DNA of 64,000 nucleotides from Brachybacterium sacelli (lineage in GTDB: Bacteria; Actinomycetota; Actinomycetes; Actinomycetales; Dermabacteraceae). The position numbers were made by a program, and so were the translations under genes. The notes under the pieces are model-generated. The model worked only from the letters and a program-made list of their open reading frames with translations. It searched no databases and was not told the origin of the DNA. How positions within the stretch are numbered: position 1 is the stretch's first letter; the number at the start of each line of letters is the position of its first letter. Location: NCBI RefSeq assembly GCF_017876545.1, contig NZ_JAGIOD010000001.1, positions 2,480,001-2,544,000 on the forward strand, given 5' to 3'. Positions 8,851 through 18,197 of the stretch are shown piece by piece.

Positions 8851-9771
8851 ATGCGCACCCCGCCCCGCTCCCCGTCGGCCACCGAGGTGCTGGACGCGGT
8901 GCGGCGGCACTGGCTCCCGGGCGCGGAGACGGCCGTGCACCTGCCCGTGGGGTTCGGCGCCCACCACTGGCGGATCGAGGCCGCGGGCGGACCCGCGCTG
9001 TTCGCCACCCTCGACGAGCCCTCGCCCACCCGCTCGGCGGCCTCCTTCGAGGCCGCCTACGAAGCGGCGCGGGCGCTCCAGGACACCGGCCTGGCCGGTG
9101 TCCTGGCACCGCGGGAGTCGGTCGACGGCCGGGTCCTGACGGAGGTCGGGATCGGGCTGCTCAGCGTGACCTCGTGGCACAGCGGGCGCACCCCCACCGA
9201 ACGGGAGGCCCGCGGCGGGGCCCACGTGGCCCGCACCCTCGAGCTGCTGAGGGCCCTCCACGGCGCCCCGCCGCCCGGTGCCCTGCAGCGCTGGGCGCCC
9301 CGCGTCGGAGGCGATCTCGCACGCCGGGTCGAGGCCGTGACGGACGGCCCCTGGACGTCGGGCCCGCTGGGCGAAGAGGCGCGAGGGCTGCTCCGTGCCG
9401 GTCTCGCACGGATAGGGCAGGCGGAGCGGCGCTACCGCGAGCTCCGGGCACGCGAGGAGGCGCGGTCCGCGCACCGGGTGCCGACCCACGGCGAACCGCA
9501 CTGGGCCAACCAGATGCTCACGGACGCCGGCACGCTGATCCTGGTGGACTGGGAGACCCTCGCCGCGGCCCCGCGGGAGCGCGACCTCGCCGCGCTGCCG
9601 GAGGCCGTCCAGCGCGCCGAGGGCGCCGACCCGGGGATGCTCGAGCTGTTCGCGCTCGAGTGGACGCTCAGCGAGGTGGAGGAATACCTGCGATGGTTCC
9701 GCGCCCCTCACACCGGCACCGCCGACGACCGCATCGCCCTGCGCGGGCTGCGTGAGGAGCTCCAGCGATGA
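8851..9771 (+). CDS. Aminoglycoside phosphotransferase-fold kinase
   Basis: A 306-residue protein with the APH/choline-kinase fold. The catalytic loop reads THGEPHWANQM, with Glu where most APH enzymes have Asp (HGDxxxxN). The metal-binding segment is LVDWETL. The N-terminal lobe is short and hydrophobic (HHWRIEAAGGPALFATLDEP). The group includes spectinomycin and small-metabolite kinases, and the substrate cannot be read from sequence. It starts 12 bases after the glycosylase stop and its own stop overlaps the next ATG (ATGA at 9768), which suggests one operon from rpiB through the acetyltransferase. Confidence 0.75.
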   Translation: MRTPPRSPSATEVLDAVRRHWLPGAETAVHLPVGFGAHHWRIEAAGGPALFATLDEPSPTRSAASFEAAYEAARALQDTGLAGVLAPRESVDGRVLTEVGIGLLSVTSWHSGRTPTEREARGGAHVARTLELLRALHGAPPPGALQRWAPRVGGDLARRVEAVTDGPWTSGPLGEEARGLLRAGLARIGQAERRYRELRAREEARSAHRVPTHGEPHWANQMLTDAGTLILVDWETLAAAPRERDLAALPEAVQRAEGADPGMLELFALEWTLSEVEEYLRWFRAPHTGTADDRIALRGLREELQR

Positions 9772-10811
9772 CCTCGACCCAGCCGCCCGCCGTGACCCGC
9801 AGCGGCCTGCTCGCCGTCGGCGAGGACCAGGAGATCTACTGGGAGCACAGCGGCGCTGCGGACGGCGTGCCCGTCCTGTACCTCCACGGCGGGCCAGGGG
9901 GCCGGCTCGGCGCCGGATACCGCCTCCATGCCCCGGCCGGGCAGAGTCGGCTCATCGGTCTGTCCCAGCGCGGGGCCGGTCGCTCCACACCGCCGGCCGG
10001 TGCCCCCGGGCCGGTGGACCTCCGGAGGAACACCACGGCGCACCTGGTCGCCGATCTCGAGGTCCTGCGCGAGCACCTCGGGATCGAGGCGTGGATCCTC
10101 CAGGGCGCCTCCTGGGGGAGCACGCTGGCCCTCGCCTACGCCCAGGCGCATCCCCGACGCACGCTCGGCGTGCTGCTGTTCGCCGTGACCAGCACCTCGC
10201 GCCGCGAGGTCGACTGGATCACCGAGGGCGTCGGGGTTCTGTACCCCGAAGCCTGGGACATCTTCGCGCGCTTCGCCGAGACCCACGACGGCTACGACCG
10301 ACACGACCGGTCACCGGGCAGGCTGCGCCTGGTCGAGTCCTACCGGCGGATGGTCACCTCGGGCGATCCTGCCCTCGAGGACGGGGCCGTGCGGGCGTGG
10401 ATGACGTGGGAGGACGAACACATCCGCCTCGGAGCGCCCGGGGCCGCCGGCACCCATGCGGTGCCCGCGGACCAGGAGGTCACCGAGTACGCGCGGGGCT
10501 TCGTGCGGCTGGCCACCCACTACTGGGCCCATGACGGCTTCGTCGCGGACTGGGCCACGCCGTGGGGAGCCGCGCCGGGCAGCGGGCTGCTGGGCGGGAT
10601 GGGCCGCCTCGCCGGGATCCCGGGCGCGCTGATCCACGGCCGACGGGACGTCTCGGGCCCCGCGCTCACCGCCTGGGAGCTGCACCGGGCCTGGCCGGGC
10701 AGCGAGCTGGTCATCCTCGAGGACGAGGGCCACGGTGGTGCGGGCATGGTCGCGCAGTGGAGGACCTCCCTGGCACGGATGGTCGAGGCGGCCGCCACCT
10801 CCCGTGGATGA
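9768..10811 (+). CDS. Alpha/beta hydrolase of the prolyl aminopeptidase (S33) family
   Basis: A 347-residue hydrolase with the proline iminopeptidase hallmarks. It has an oxyanion loop LYLHGGPGG, then QRGAGRS (in place of the usual DQRGCGRS), and the nucleophile elbow GASWGSTLALAYA with Ser in GxSWGS. A later HGRRD supplies the Asp and a C-terminal EGHGG the His. Classical enzymes release N-terminal proline from peptides in the cytoplasm; the changed segments leave the substrate open. The start overlaps the phosphotransferase stop and the stop overlaps the next start (10808-10811). Confidence 0.83.
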   Translation: MTSTQPPAVTRSGLLAVGEDQEIYWEHSGAADGVPVLYLHGGPGGRLGAGYRLHAPAGQSRLIGLSQRGAGRSTPPAGAPGPVDLRRNTTAHLVADLEVLREHLGIEAWILQGASWGSTLALAYAQAHPRRTLGVLLFAVTSTSRREVDWITEGVGVLYPEAWDIFARFAETHDGYDRHDRSPGRLRLVESYRRMVTSGDPALEDGAVRAWMTWEDEHIRLGAPGAAGTHAVPADQEVTEYARGFVRLATHYWAHDGFVADWATPWGAAPGSGLLGGMGRLAGIPGALIHGRRDVSGPALTAWELHRAWPGSELVILEDEGHGGAGMVAQWRTSLARMVEAAATSRG

Positions 10812-11335
10812 GTACCCTGGCGCTCATGCCTGACCCCGTGACCCACTCCGAGGCGGTGCTGCGACGCGGCCCCGTGGCCGACCTCGACCCCCGCACCCTC
10901 TACCTGCTCGCCAAGCTCCGCCAGGACGTCTTCTCCCTCGAGCAGGGCGCCACCGACCCGGACCTCGACGGGCGGGATCTGGAGGGGACCACCACGCTGG
11001 TGTGGATCGAGGTGGCGGGACCGGGAGCGGAGGCGGCCGGGCTGGAGCGCGAGCCCGCCGCCCACACCCGGGTGCTGCGCGAGGCCGACGGCACGCTGCG
11101 CATCGGCCGGGTCGCGGTGCGCGCCGCCGAGCGCCGTCACGGGTTCGGCGGGCGCGTGATGCGGGAGAGCCTCGCCCTCGCGCGCGAGATCGATCCGCAG
11201 GCGGAGGTGCACGTCGACGCCCAGGCATACCTCGAGCGGTGGTACCAGGGGCTCGGCTTCGAGCCGGTCGGGGCGCTGTTCCTCGAGGCGGGCATCGAGC
11301 ACGTGCCGATGGTGCTGCGCCCGCGGTCCGACTGA
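10808..11335 (+). CDS. ElaA-like GNAT N-acetyltransferase
   Basis: This 175-residue protein resembles ElaA. It has YLLAKLRQDVFSLEQGA near the N-terminus, the acetyl-CoA loop region RIGRVAVRAAERRHGFGGRVM, and AYLERWYQGLGFEPVG near the C-terminus. The acceptor substrate is unknown. I chose the ATG at 10808 because it continues the ATGA overlaps of the operon; the ATG at 10826 (MPDPVTH) is possible. It is convergent with the ankyrin gene, 11 bases away. Confidence 0.8.
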   Translation: MSTLALMPDPVTHSEAVLRRGPVADLDPRTLYLLAKLRQDVFSLEQGATDPDLDGRDLEGTTTLVWIEVAGPGAEAAGLEREPAAHTRVLREADGTLRIGRVAVRAAERRHGFGGRVMRESLALAREIDPQAEVHVDAQAYLERWYQGLGFEPVGALFLEAGIEHVPMVLRPRSD

Positions 11336-11346
11336 ACCGGCCGCGA

Positions 11347-11778
11347 TCAGCCTTCGGTGCGTCGGGCCTGCGCGATGAGGGCGGTGATCTCCTCGCGCTC
11401 GAAGTACTGCGCGGTCTCGGCCGCGCTCGGGGTGCCCAGATCCGGGTCGGCCCCCGCTTCGAGCAGCTCCCGCGCGACGTCGGCGGTGCCCTTGAAGGCG
11501 ACCCCGGCCAGCGGTGACTGCCCGCGGTCGTTGGTCAGGTCCACGTCACCGCCGCGCGCGGCGAGCTCGCGCACCAGGGTCGCGTGCCCGTGGTAGGCGG
11601 CGAGCATGAGCGAGGAGTTGCCGCCGCCGTCGCGCAGGTTCACCGGGGCGCCCTGGTCGATCAGTGACAGCAGGGTGTCGGCGTCGCCGCTGCGGGCCGC
11701 CTCGAGCATCGTCGTGGCCAGGGCGATCACTGCTTCGTCCTCGGCGGCGGTGGGCTGGGGCCGGGTGTCCTCGTTCAC
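11347..11778 (-). CDS. Small ankyrin-repeat protein
   Basis: A 143-residue cytoplasmic protein with three to four ankyrin repeats between about residues 28 and 125. Repeat cores include GDADTLLSLIDQGAPVNLRD, NSSLMLAAYHGHATLVRELA, and SPLAGVAFKGTADVARELLE. The C-terminal tail (AQYFEREEITALIAQARR) is helical. There is no signal peptide. Such proteins are protein-binding modules, often next to catalase or oxidative-stress genes, but no such gene is adjacent here, so the partner is unknown. Confidence 0.85.
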   Translation of the reverse strand: MNEDTRPQPTAAEDEAVIALATTMLEAARSGDADTLLSLIDQGAPVNLRDGGGNSSLMLAAYHGHATLVRELAARGGDVDLTNDRGQSPLAGVAFKGTADVARELLEAGADPDLGTPSAAETAQYFEREEITALIAQARRTEG

Positions 11779-11825
11779 GGTCCCAGGCTACGACGCAGCT
11801 CCCGGGGATGCACCCGTGCGTCTGC

Positions 11826-13934
11826 TCACGCCACCAGCACGGCCGCGACGGCGGGCCAGACCAGAAGGGCGATCCCCAGCAGCACACCGAGCACGTCGGC
11901 CCGACCGAACTCGCTGGGCTCGGCCCAGGTGCGGTGCGTGGCAGCGGCGAAGCCGCGGGCGTCCATGGCCAGCGCCTGCTGCTCCGCGCCCCGCAGGGTG
12001 TCCACGAGGAGGGCGAGGGTCGCGCCCGCCAGCAGCCGCGGCGACCGGGCTGTGCCCAGCCCGCGCTGGATCCGGGTACGGGTGATGATCTCCCATTGCC
12101 GCCCCAGATGACCCACTCTGACCAGGGCGAGGACCACGGCGACGACCGGGCGTGCGGGCAGGTGGAGCCGGCCGCCGAGCGCATCGCCGAGGGCGGTCGG
12201 GGACACGCTGCCCAGCGCCAGCACGCCGGGGGCGACGAAGACGGTGATCCGCGCGGCCTCCTTGAGGCCCAGCAGCCAGGCCGCGCCCGACAGCGGCGGC
12301 GCCTCACCCAGCAGCGCGGTGGTCCAGGCGAGGGACGCGGCAGACAGCAGGATCGGTGCCAGGCGGAGCAGGCCTCCGCGTACGGAGCGGACGGCGAGCG
12401 GTCCCAGCAGCACCAGGGGAAGGAGCGCGAGCAGGCCGCCCTGCCAGGTCTGGACCGCGAAGGAGCCGATCGCGGCGAGGATCCCGATCAGGCACAGGGT
12501 CAGCGGATTCAGAGCGTCGGCCGGGATCCTCCGCCGCGGACGGGGCGGCGCCGGATCCTCCGGTGGGGGCGACGGCAGCTCGACGCGCTCGGCGGCTCGG
12601 GCGATCAGCGCGGGATCATGCGAGGCGGCCAGCACCGCGCAGCCGCGCGCGGCGGCGTCCCCCACCAGGTCCAGGACCTCCGCGCGCCGCCGGGCGTCGA
12701 GGCCGACGGTGGGCTCGTCGAGCACCAGCAGTTCGGGCTCCTGCGCCAGGGCCGCGGCGATCGCGACCCGGCGCTGCTCGCCGCCCGAGAGACGGTGGGG
12801 ATTCGCCCGCGCCAGGGCGGAGAGCCCGGCGCGCTCGAGCAGCCGATCGGCCAGCTGCTCGTCCTCGGCCCAGGGGGAGGCCAGCAGCTCCTCACGCACG
12901 GTCGGGGCGACGAAGGAGTGCTCGGGGTCCTGGGGCACGACCGCGAGATGGTCGGGTGCCGGGCCCCGGGCGGTGCCGAGGGCGGGCCGTGCCGTCCCGG
13001 TCAGGACGCGCAGCAGGGTGGTCTTGCCCGCGCCGCTGGGACCGGTGAGGACGCTCAGGCGGCCCGCGCGGGCCTCGAGGTCGACCGCCCGGGTGATCCC
13101 CCGCTCGGGCACGGTGACCCCGTCCAGCGCGGCGACCACCTCCGCGGCGCGGCCCGGAGAGCTCGAGGGCGGAGCCACCGGCGCGGGCGGCTCGTCGACG
13201 GGACCCTCGAGGATCCCGGCCTCGATCAGCGCCGCACGGTGCGCGTCCAGGGCGGTGGCGGCATCGACGTCGAGCAGGACGCGGGCCTGCGGTCCGAGCA
13301 CCACGAGTCGGTCGACCCGAGGGAGCCAGGGCTCGATCCGGTGCTCGGCGACCACCAGGGTGCGCTCCTCGGCGGCGGCGAGGATCGCCTCCCGCACCTG
13401 CGCGGCGGTCGCCGCATCGAGCATGCTCGTCGGCTCGTCGAGCAGCAGCACGTCCGGACTCAGCGCGAGCGATCCCGCCAGGGCGACGCGCTGCTGCTGG
13501 CCACCGCTGGCCTCGAGCGGTGCCCGACCGGGGTCCAGGTCCGCCCGCGCCGCCGGCAGGGCGGCCGCGACCCGGTCGTGGATCACGGGGCGGGGCAGAG
13601 CGGCGTTCTCGGGCCCGAAGGCGACATCCCGCGCGACCGTGGCCGAGACCAGGGCGTGGGCGGGGTTCTGCAGCAGCAGAGCGCGCTCCCCGGGTCGCTC
13701 GGGGGCGTTCAGGAGGCCGGTGCCCTCGCCGGCCTCCTCCTCGAGCAGACCGGCGAGAGCGCGCAGCACGGTCGACTTCCCGCTGCCGCTGGCCCCGGCC
13801 AGCAGCACCCTCTGACCGGCAGGGATCGCGAGCTCCAGAGCGGCGACCGTCGGCTCGGCCCGCGTGTAGGGCCGCCAGGTGAGGCCGGAGAGGATGAGCT
13901 CCCCGGCCACCTCAGGCCTCGGTGGCGCGGACAT
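11826..13934 (-). CDS. ECF transporter ATPase-permease fusion (YkoD-YkoC type)
   Basis: A 702-residue fusion of three domains. The first ATPase (about residues 15-230) has LLAGASGSGKST, SGGQQQRVALA and LLLDEPTSMLD. The second ATPase (about 270-470) has LTGPSGAGKTT, SGGEQRRVAIA and LVLDEPTVGLD. The C-terminal EcfT-type membrane domain (about 490-702) contains the coupling motif LAMDARGF. In Bacillus these are separate YkoD and YkoC proteins. The start at 13934 (MSAPPRPEV) lies inside the end of the S-component gene, an overlap of 23 bases. With that S component and the TPP riboswitch upstream, it should power uptake of thiamin or its hydroxymethylpyrimidine moiety. Confidence 0.88.
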   Translation of the reverse strand: MSAPPRPEVAGELILSGLTWRPYTRAEPTVAALELAIPAGQRVLLAGASGSGKSTVLRALAGLLEEEAGEGTGLLNAPERPGERALLLQNPAHALVSATVARDVAFGPENAALPRPVIHDRVAAALPAARADLDPGRAPLEASGGQQQRVALAGSLALSPDVLLLDEPTSMLDAATAAQVREAILAAAEERTLVVAEHRIEPWLPRVDRLVVLGPQARVLLDVDAATALDAHRAALIEAGILEGPVDEPPAPVAPPSSSPGRAAEVVAALDGVTVPERGITRAVDLEARAGRLSVLTGPSGAGKTTLLRVLTGTARPALGTARGPAPDHLAVVPQDPEHSFVAPTVREELLASPWAEDEQLADRLLERAGLSALARANPHRLSGGEQRRVAIAAALAQEPELLVLDEPTVGLDARRRAEVLDLVGDAAARGCAVLAASHDPALIARAAERVELPSPPPEDPAPPRPRRRIPADALNPLTLCLIGILAAIGSFAVQTWQGGLLALLPLVLLGPLAVRSVRGGLLRLAPILLSAASLAWTTALLGEAPPLSGAAWLLGLKEAARITVFVAPGVLALGSVSPTALGDALGGRLHLPARPVVAVVLALVRVGHLGRQWEIITRTRIQRGLGTARSPRLLAGATLALLVDTLRGAEQQALAMDARGFAAATHRTWAEPSEFGRADVLGVLLGIALLVWPAVAAVLVA

Positions 13935-14493
13935 GCTCACGTCCCGACGGCAGGGAGTCCACGGCGCCGGTCGCCGCCAGCGCCCGGGAGGCCGCCCAGC
14001 CCAGGCCACCGGCCAGCACGGCGCCGGAGAGCAGGAAGAGGACCAGCAGGATCAGGGCGTACGGCCAGCTCATCTCCGGGTAGTAGGCGAAGCGCTCCCA
14101 GACCCATTCCAGGGCCCCGGAGAGGATTCCGCCGAGGACCGCGACGGGCAGGGTGAAGCGACGGTAGCGGAACAGGGCGAAGGCCAGCTCGACCCCACCG
14201 CCCTGCAGCAGGCCCGAGATCGCGGTGCCCCAACCCCATTGGCCGCCCAGCAGCATCTCCAGCAGCGAGGCGACCATCTCGGCGAGCAGGGCCGCGCCCG
14301 GCCGGCGGACGATCAGGGCCGCCAGCACCGCCGGCAGGAACCAGATCCCCGCCAGCAGGCCCTCGGCGGGCTTGAACGCGGCCGTCAGCGGCCCGATGAG
14401 GGTGTACAGCTGGCCGTACCCCAGGAAGGCGACCCCGAAGGCCGCCCCGATCAGTACGGTGACCAGCAGGTCGAGGGTGCGAAAACGCGTCAT
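13912..14493 (-). CDS. ykoE: ECF transporter substrate-binding S component, YkoE type
   Basis: A 193-residue integral membrane protein with five to six hydrophobic helices, for example TLDLLVTVLIGAAFGVAFLG and YALILLVLFLLSGAVLAGG. The opening and the segment YGQLYTLIGPLTAAFKPAEG agree with the YkoE S-component family, which captures thiamin or hydroxymethylpyrimidine for an energy-coupling factor module. I chose the ATG at 14493 because GGAGAAG lies just upstream; a longer frame would run into the riboswitch. The gene lies directly after a TPP riboswitch and overlaps the ATPase-permease gene. Confidence 0.88.
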   Translation of the reverse strand: MTRFRTLDLLVTVLIGAAFGVAFLGYGQLYTLIGPLTAAFKPAEGLLAGIWFLPAVLAALIVRRPGAALLAEMVASLLEMLLGGQWGWGTAISGLLQGGGVELAFALFRYRRFTLPVAVLGGILSGALEWVWERFAYYPEMSWPYALILLVLFLLSGAVLAGGLGWAASRALAATGAVDSLPSGREHVRATEA

Positions 14494-14551
14494 CACTTCT
14501 CCTTCCACGAGCGGAAGGGGCGCGGGACGCCGACGGCACCCCACGGAAATC

Positions 14552-14645
14552 CCGACTCCCTACGCCGGTGTGAGCCGGATCAGGTTCGAGGGTCTGCGCC
14601 GGATCGCGCACTCTCAGCACCGTGGAGGTGCTCCCCTGTCAGTGG
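14552..14645 (-). promoter_or_regulatory. TPP (thiamin pyrophosphate) riboswitch
   Basis: Read on the minus strand, the conserved THI-box blocks occur in order: GGGGAGCACC near 14640, GCTGAGAG with CTGAGA at 14612-14617, GAACCTGAT at 14579-14587, and CGTAGGGAG at 14556-14564. This matches the TPP aptamer. It ends about 60 bases before the start of ykoE at 14493, so TPP binding should turn down expression of the ECF transporter, probably by masking the ribosome site GGAGAAG. Confidence 0.95.
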
Positions 14646-14669
14646 ATGACCGCCCGCCAGTCTAGCCCG

Positions 14670-15236
14670 TCAGCGGCGGGCCCGGATCGCCTGATCGATC
14701 GCCTCCGCCGTGCCCTCCACGTCCACGGGGGAGAGCACGTAGTTGGTGCCGGAGCGGCCGATGATCTCGACCAGGGTGCCGGCCCGGGTGACCATCATCC
14801 GGTGGGGCTGCTGCCGCTCGCCGGTGGTGAAGATCTTCCGGTCCCCGACGGGGGTCAGCTCGGCGGGGGTCGAGGGGGCGACCCTGCCGCGACGCCAGCC
14901 GTAGCCGCCCAGGGTCACGCCGACCGTGTTGGCCGCCAGCGTGCGGTACTGCACGGTGCGGAAGTCCTCCAGGGGCCAGCTGGGGCGCGGCAGGAAACCG
15001 CCGAGGGAGACGGTCACCCCGCGCTCGTCGACGACGAAGCGGGAGTGCTGGCCCATCCAGGTCCACAGCGTCAGCAGGGCGAACAGGCCCGCGATCACGA
15101 GCCCTGCCAGCAGACTGCTTCGGCTGGCCATCAGGAGGGTGACGATCACCCCGGCCAGGGCGGTCAGCCCGATGCGGGTCCACCCGACCCCGGAGGGCCG
15201 GGTGGTGCCGACGTAGAAGGGGGCCTCCGGTCTCAC
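14670..15236 (-). CDS. Small membrane protein with a possible PH-like domain
   Basis: This 188-residue protein is not confidently assigned. After a short N-terminus (VRPEAPFYVGTTRPSG) come two adjacent hydrophobic helices (about residues 20-65), and then a soluble beta-rich region of about 120 residues (FVVDERGVTVSLGG, then WPLEDFRTVQYR). This layout resembles bacterial PH-domain membrane proteins. I chose the GTG at 15236 because it overlaps the stop of the upstream M13 peptidase gene (GTGA, 15233-15236). Confidence 0.65.
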   Translation of the reverse strand: MRPEAPFYVGTTRPSGVGWTRIGLTALAGVIVTLLMASRSSLLAGLVIAGLFALLTLWTWMGQHSRFVVDERGVTVSLGGFLPRPSWPLEDFRTVQYRTLAANTVGVTLGGYGWRRGRVAPSTPAELTPVGDRKIFTTGERQQPHRMMVTRAGTLVEIIGRSGTNYVLSPVDVEGTAEAIDQAIRARR

Positions 15237-17266
15237 CAGATCGTCACACGCTGCTCGGGGGCGCGGTACATCCCGTCGCCCTCGCGCACGTCGAAGGCGT
15301 GGTGGAACTCCTCGAGGTTCGAGACCACCGTGTTGCAGCGGAACTCCATCGGGGCGTGCGGATCCACGGCGAGGCGGCGGATCCCCTCCTGGGGGCGGTT
15401 CTTGCCCCGCCACACCGTCGCCCACGACAGGAACACCCGCTGCAGGCCGTTGAAGCCGTCCAGGACCGCATCGGCCTCGTCCTGCGCACGGCTGCCGCGG
15501 TAGGCCTTCAGCGCGATGGAGAGCCCGCCGAGGTCGCCGATGTTCTCCCCGATGGTGAGGGCGCCGTTGACGCGATGGGAGTCGTCGAGATCGCGCGGGG
15601 AGAGCTCGGAGTACTGGGCGATCAGCATCGCCGCGCGCTCCTCGAAGGCCTCCCGGTCCTCGTCGGTCCACCAGGAGACGAGGTTGCCGTCACCGTCGTA
15701 CTTCGAGCCCTGGTCGTCGAAGCCGTGGCCGACCTCGTGACCGATGACCGCGCCGATGCCGCCGAAGTTCACGGCGTCCTCGGCCTCGGCGTCGAAGAAC
15801 GGGGGTTGGAGGATGGCGGCGGGGAAGACGATCTCGTTGCGACCGGGGTTGTAGTAAGCGTTGACCGTCTGCGGGGTCATGTGCCACTCGGTCTCGTCGA
15901 TCGGGCCACCGACCTTCGCGTACTCGAAGTCGGCGTCGAAGCGGCGGGAGGCGCGCACGGTGGCGACCAGGTCGTCGGGGACGATCTCCAGGCCGTCGTA
16001 GGTCCGCCAGCTCTCGGGGTAGCCGATCTTCGCGGTGAACTTCTCCAGCTTCGCCAGCGCCTTCTCGCGGGTGGCCGGGGTCATCCACTCCAGGGAGGTG
16101 ATGGAGCGGCGGTAGGCGACCATGAGGGCGTCGACCAGGTCGGTCATGCGCGCCTTGTGGGACGGCGGGAAGTGACGGGAGACGTACTCGCGGCCGACGG
16201 CGAAGCCCACGGCGCCCTCGACGAAGGCGACGGCGCGCTTCCACCGCTCGCGCAGCTCTTCGGCACCGGAGAGCACCTTCCCGGAGAAGGCGAAGTCCTC
16301 CTCGACGAGGGCCGCGGGGAGGTACGGGGCGTAGGCGGCGACCGTGTGGAGGGCGAGCCAGGTGCGCAGCACCGCGAGGTCCTCGCCGGCCAGCAGCCCG
16401 GCGGCGGCGGCGACGAACTCCGGCTGGCCGACGGAGACCACCTCCACGGCCCGGGCGGGCGCACCGGAGCCCTCGAGGTAGGCGTCCCAGCAGAAGGACG
16501 GGGCGAGCTCCCGACGCTGGGCCGCGTCCATCGGGTTGTAGGACTTCTCGCGGTCGCGCAGCCGCACGACGTCGACGTGGCAGGCGGCCAGGCGGGTCTC
16601 GAAGTCCATCACCGCGCCCGCCAGGGCCTCGGCGTCTCCGGACAGCAGCCCCGCGCGACCGGGCAGCTGCGCGAGACGGGCGAGGTTCGCGAGGTGGCCG
16701 GTATAGGCCTCGCGGATCTCGGCGTAGTGGTCCTCGCGGTAGTAGGACTCGTCGGGCAGTCCCAGGCCGCCCTGGTGGAGCTTGACCTGATAGCTGGTGG
16801 AGTCGTGGTCGTCGGTCCAGACGTAGGCCAGCAGCGCGCTGGCGCCGGAATCGGGGGCGGCCATGGTGCGGGTGATCGCGGCGAGGTCCTCGCTCGCGGT
16901 GACGGTGGCCAGGAGGTCCTCGAGCGGGGCGGTGCCGGCGCGCTCGATCGCCTCGGTGTCCATGAACATCCGGTAGAGAGCGCCGACACGGCCGTGGTCG
17001 GTGGTGGGGGCGAGGCCGGGGCCCTGGGACGCGACCTCGGCCGCGGCCTCCTCGACGATCTCGCGCACCCGCTGCTCGGAGAGGTCCCGCAGCTGGTGGA
17101 AGGCGCCGTCGCTGGAGCGGTCCGCGGGGATCTCGTGGGAGTCCAGCCAGGCGCCGTTGACGTGACCGAAGAGGTCGTCCTGGAGCCGGAGGGCGGGATC
17201 GACCTCGGTCAGCGCGAGGCCGGATCGGGCTGTCGAGGGGGACGTGGCGGAGGGGGCAGTGGTCAT
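15233..17266 (-). CDS. pepO: M13-family zinc metallopeptidase (PepO/neprilysin-like)
   Basis: A 677-residue endopeptidase of normal M13 length. The zinc site is GHEVGHGFDDQG (HExxH), with the third ligand region GENIGDLGGLSIA further on. The conserved substrate-binding NAYYNPGRNEIVFPAAILQP precedes it. There is no signal peptide (MTTAPSATSPSTARSG), so it should be cytoplasmic and cut short peptides, as for other actinobacterial PepO proteins. The stop overlaps the next gene. The upstream neighbour is a membrane protein 49 bases away on the same strand. Confidence 0.93.
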   Translation of the reverse strand: MTTAPSATSPSTARSGLALTEVDPALRLQDDLFGHVNGAWLDSHEIPADRSSDGAFHQLRDLSEQRVREIVEEAAAEVASQGPGLAPTTDHGRVGALYRMFMDTEAIERAGTAPLEDLLATVTASEDLAAITRTMAAPDSGASALLAYVWTDDHDSTSYQVKLHQGGLGLPDESYYREDHYAEIREAYTGHLANLARLAQLPGRAGLLSGDAEALAGAVMDFETRLAACHVDVVRLRDREKSYNPMDAAQRRELAPSFCWDAYLEGSGAPARAVEVVSVGQPEFVAAAAGLLAGEDLAVLRTWLALHTVAAYAPYLPAALVEEDFAFSGKVLSGAEELRERWKRAVAFVEGAVGFAVGREYVSRHFPPSHKARMTDLVDALMVAYRRSITSLEWMTPATREKALAKLEKFTAKIGYPESWRTYDGLEIVPDDLVATVRASRRFDADFEYAKVGGPIDETEWHMTPQTVNAYYNPGRNEIVFPAAILQPPFFDAEAEDAVNFGGIGAVIGHEVGHGFDDQGSKYDGDGNLVSWWTDEDREAFEERAAMLIAQYSELSPRDLDDSHRVNGALTIGENIGDLGGLSIALKAYRGSRAQDEADAVLDGFNGLQRVFLSWATVWRGKNRPQEGIRRLAVDPHAPMEFRCNTVVSNLEEFHHAFDVREGDGMYRAPEQRVTIW

Positions 17267-17315
17267 CGTCGGCTCCTGCAGGGTGATCGGAGGGGGTCGG
17301 AGAGCTCGGGGCGGG

Positions 17316-18125
17316 TCAGAGGGCGAGCAGCCCGAGCGAGGCGAGGGCCAGCGTGAGCAGGCCGATCGCCAGAGGTGCGTAGGCCCACGGCGAGCGGGAG
17401 CGTTCCGCGGGGGCGCGGCGCTGGAGGACCAGCGTGGACAGGCCGGAACCGATGGACAGCACCGCGGTGCCGATCACCAGGACCGGGGAGAGGATCACCA
17501 GGACGGTCGCGCCGACCTGGAAGGTGAGCGTGCCCACGACGTCCAGCAGGCGCATCACCACGGTGGAGCGGGCGCCGACCCGTTCGGCCAGCAGCGTGGC
17601 GACGGCGTCCTGGGACCAGCCCGAGGGACGCGCGATCCGGCGCCGGGTGGAGACGGTCTGCGCGGTCGCCAGGGCCAGCCACACCAGGGCGGCACCCGCT
17701 CCGACCCACACGCCGAGCTCGGCGCGGATGTCGCCGGGCCACAGCAGCAGCGCCAGCAGTGTCGCGGCGACGCGCAGCACCTCCTCGAGTGCACTGCGCA
17801 CCGCGAGCAGACCCGGGTTCACGGCCAGCTGCTTCCGGGTGCGGGCGACGAACAGGCTGGTCAGCACGAGAGCCACGAGGTGCGTCGCACCCAGGCCGAT
17901 GCCCAGCAGCAGCACGGTGGGGCTGGTGGGGGCCAGCGGCAGGATCGCCAGCAGCAGGACCACGCCGAGCACGGGGAGGACCAGGGTGAGGATCGACAGG
18001 CCCTTGACCAGGTCCTGGACCAGGTCGGAGCCCGTCGGCGGATGCTCGTGATCGCTGTGGTCGTGCGGGTCCCCGCAGTGGGGATCGGCGGGCTGGTCCG
18101 TGGACCTGCCGGGGGTGTCGGTCAT
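17316..18125 (-). CDS. Polytopic membrane protein of unknown function
   Basis: This 269-residue protein starts with a His/Asp-rich cytoplasmic segment (ADPHCGDPHDHSDHEHPP, possibly metal binding). About seven hydrophobic helices follow, such as LSILTLVLPVLGVVLLLAIL and LLGIGLGATHLVALVLTSLF. I recognise no transport or enzyme motif. It lies just upstream of the M13 peptidase gene on the same strand and is divergent from the ADP-ribosylglycohydrolase gene. Confidence 0.75.
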   Translation of the reverse strand: MTDTPGRSTDQPADPHCGDPHDHSDHEHPPTGSDLVQDLVKGLSILTLVLPVLGVVLLLAILPLAPTSPTVLLLGIGLGATHLVALVLTSLFVARTRKQLAVNPGLLAVRSALEEVLRVAATLLALLLWPGDIRAELGVWVGAGAALVWLALATAQTVSTRRRIARPSGWSQDAVATLLAERVGARSTVVMRLLDVVGTLTFQVGATVLVILSPVLVIGTAVLSIGSGLSTLVLQRRAPAERSRSPWAYAPLAIGLLTLALASLGLLAL

Positions 18126-18197
18126 GGGGCTCCTTCGAAGTCGTCACCAGGGTACTGGGGTCAGGGAGTGCGGACGCAGGTGTGGAACGATGATCAC

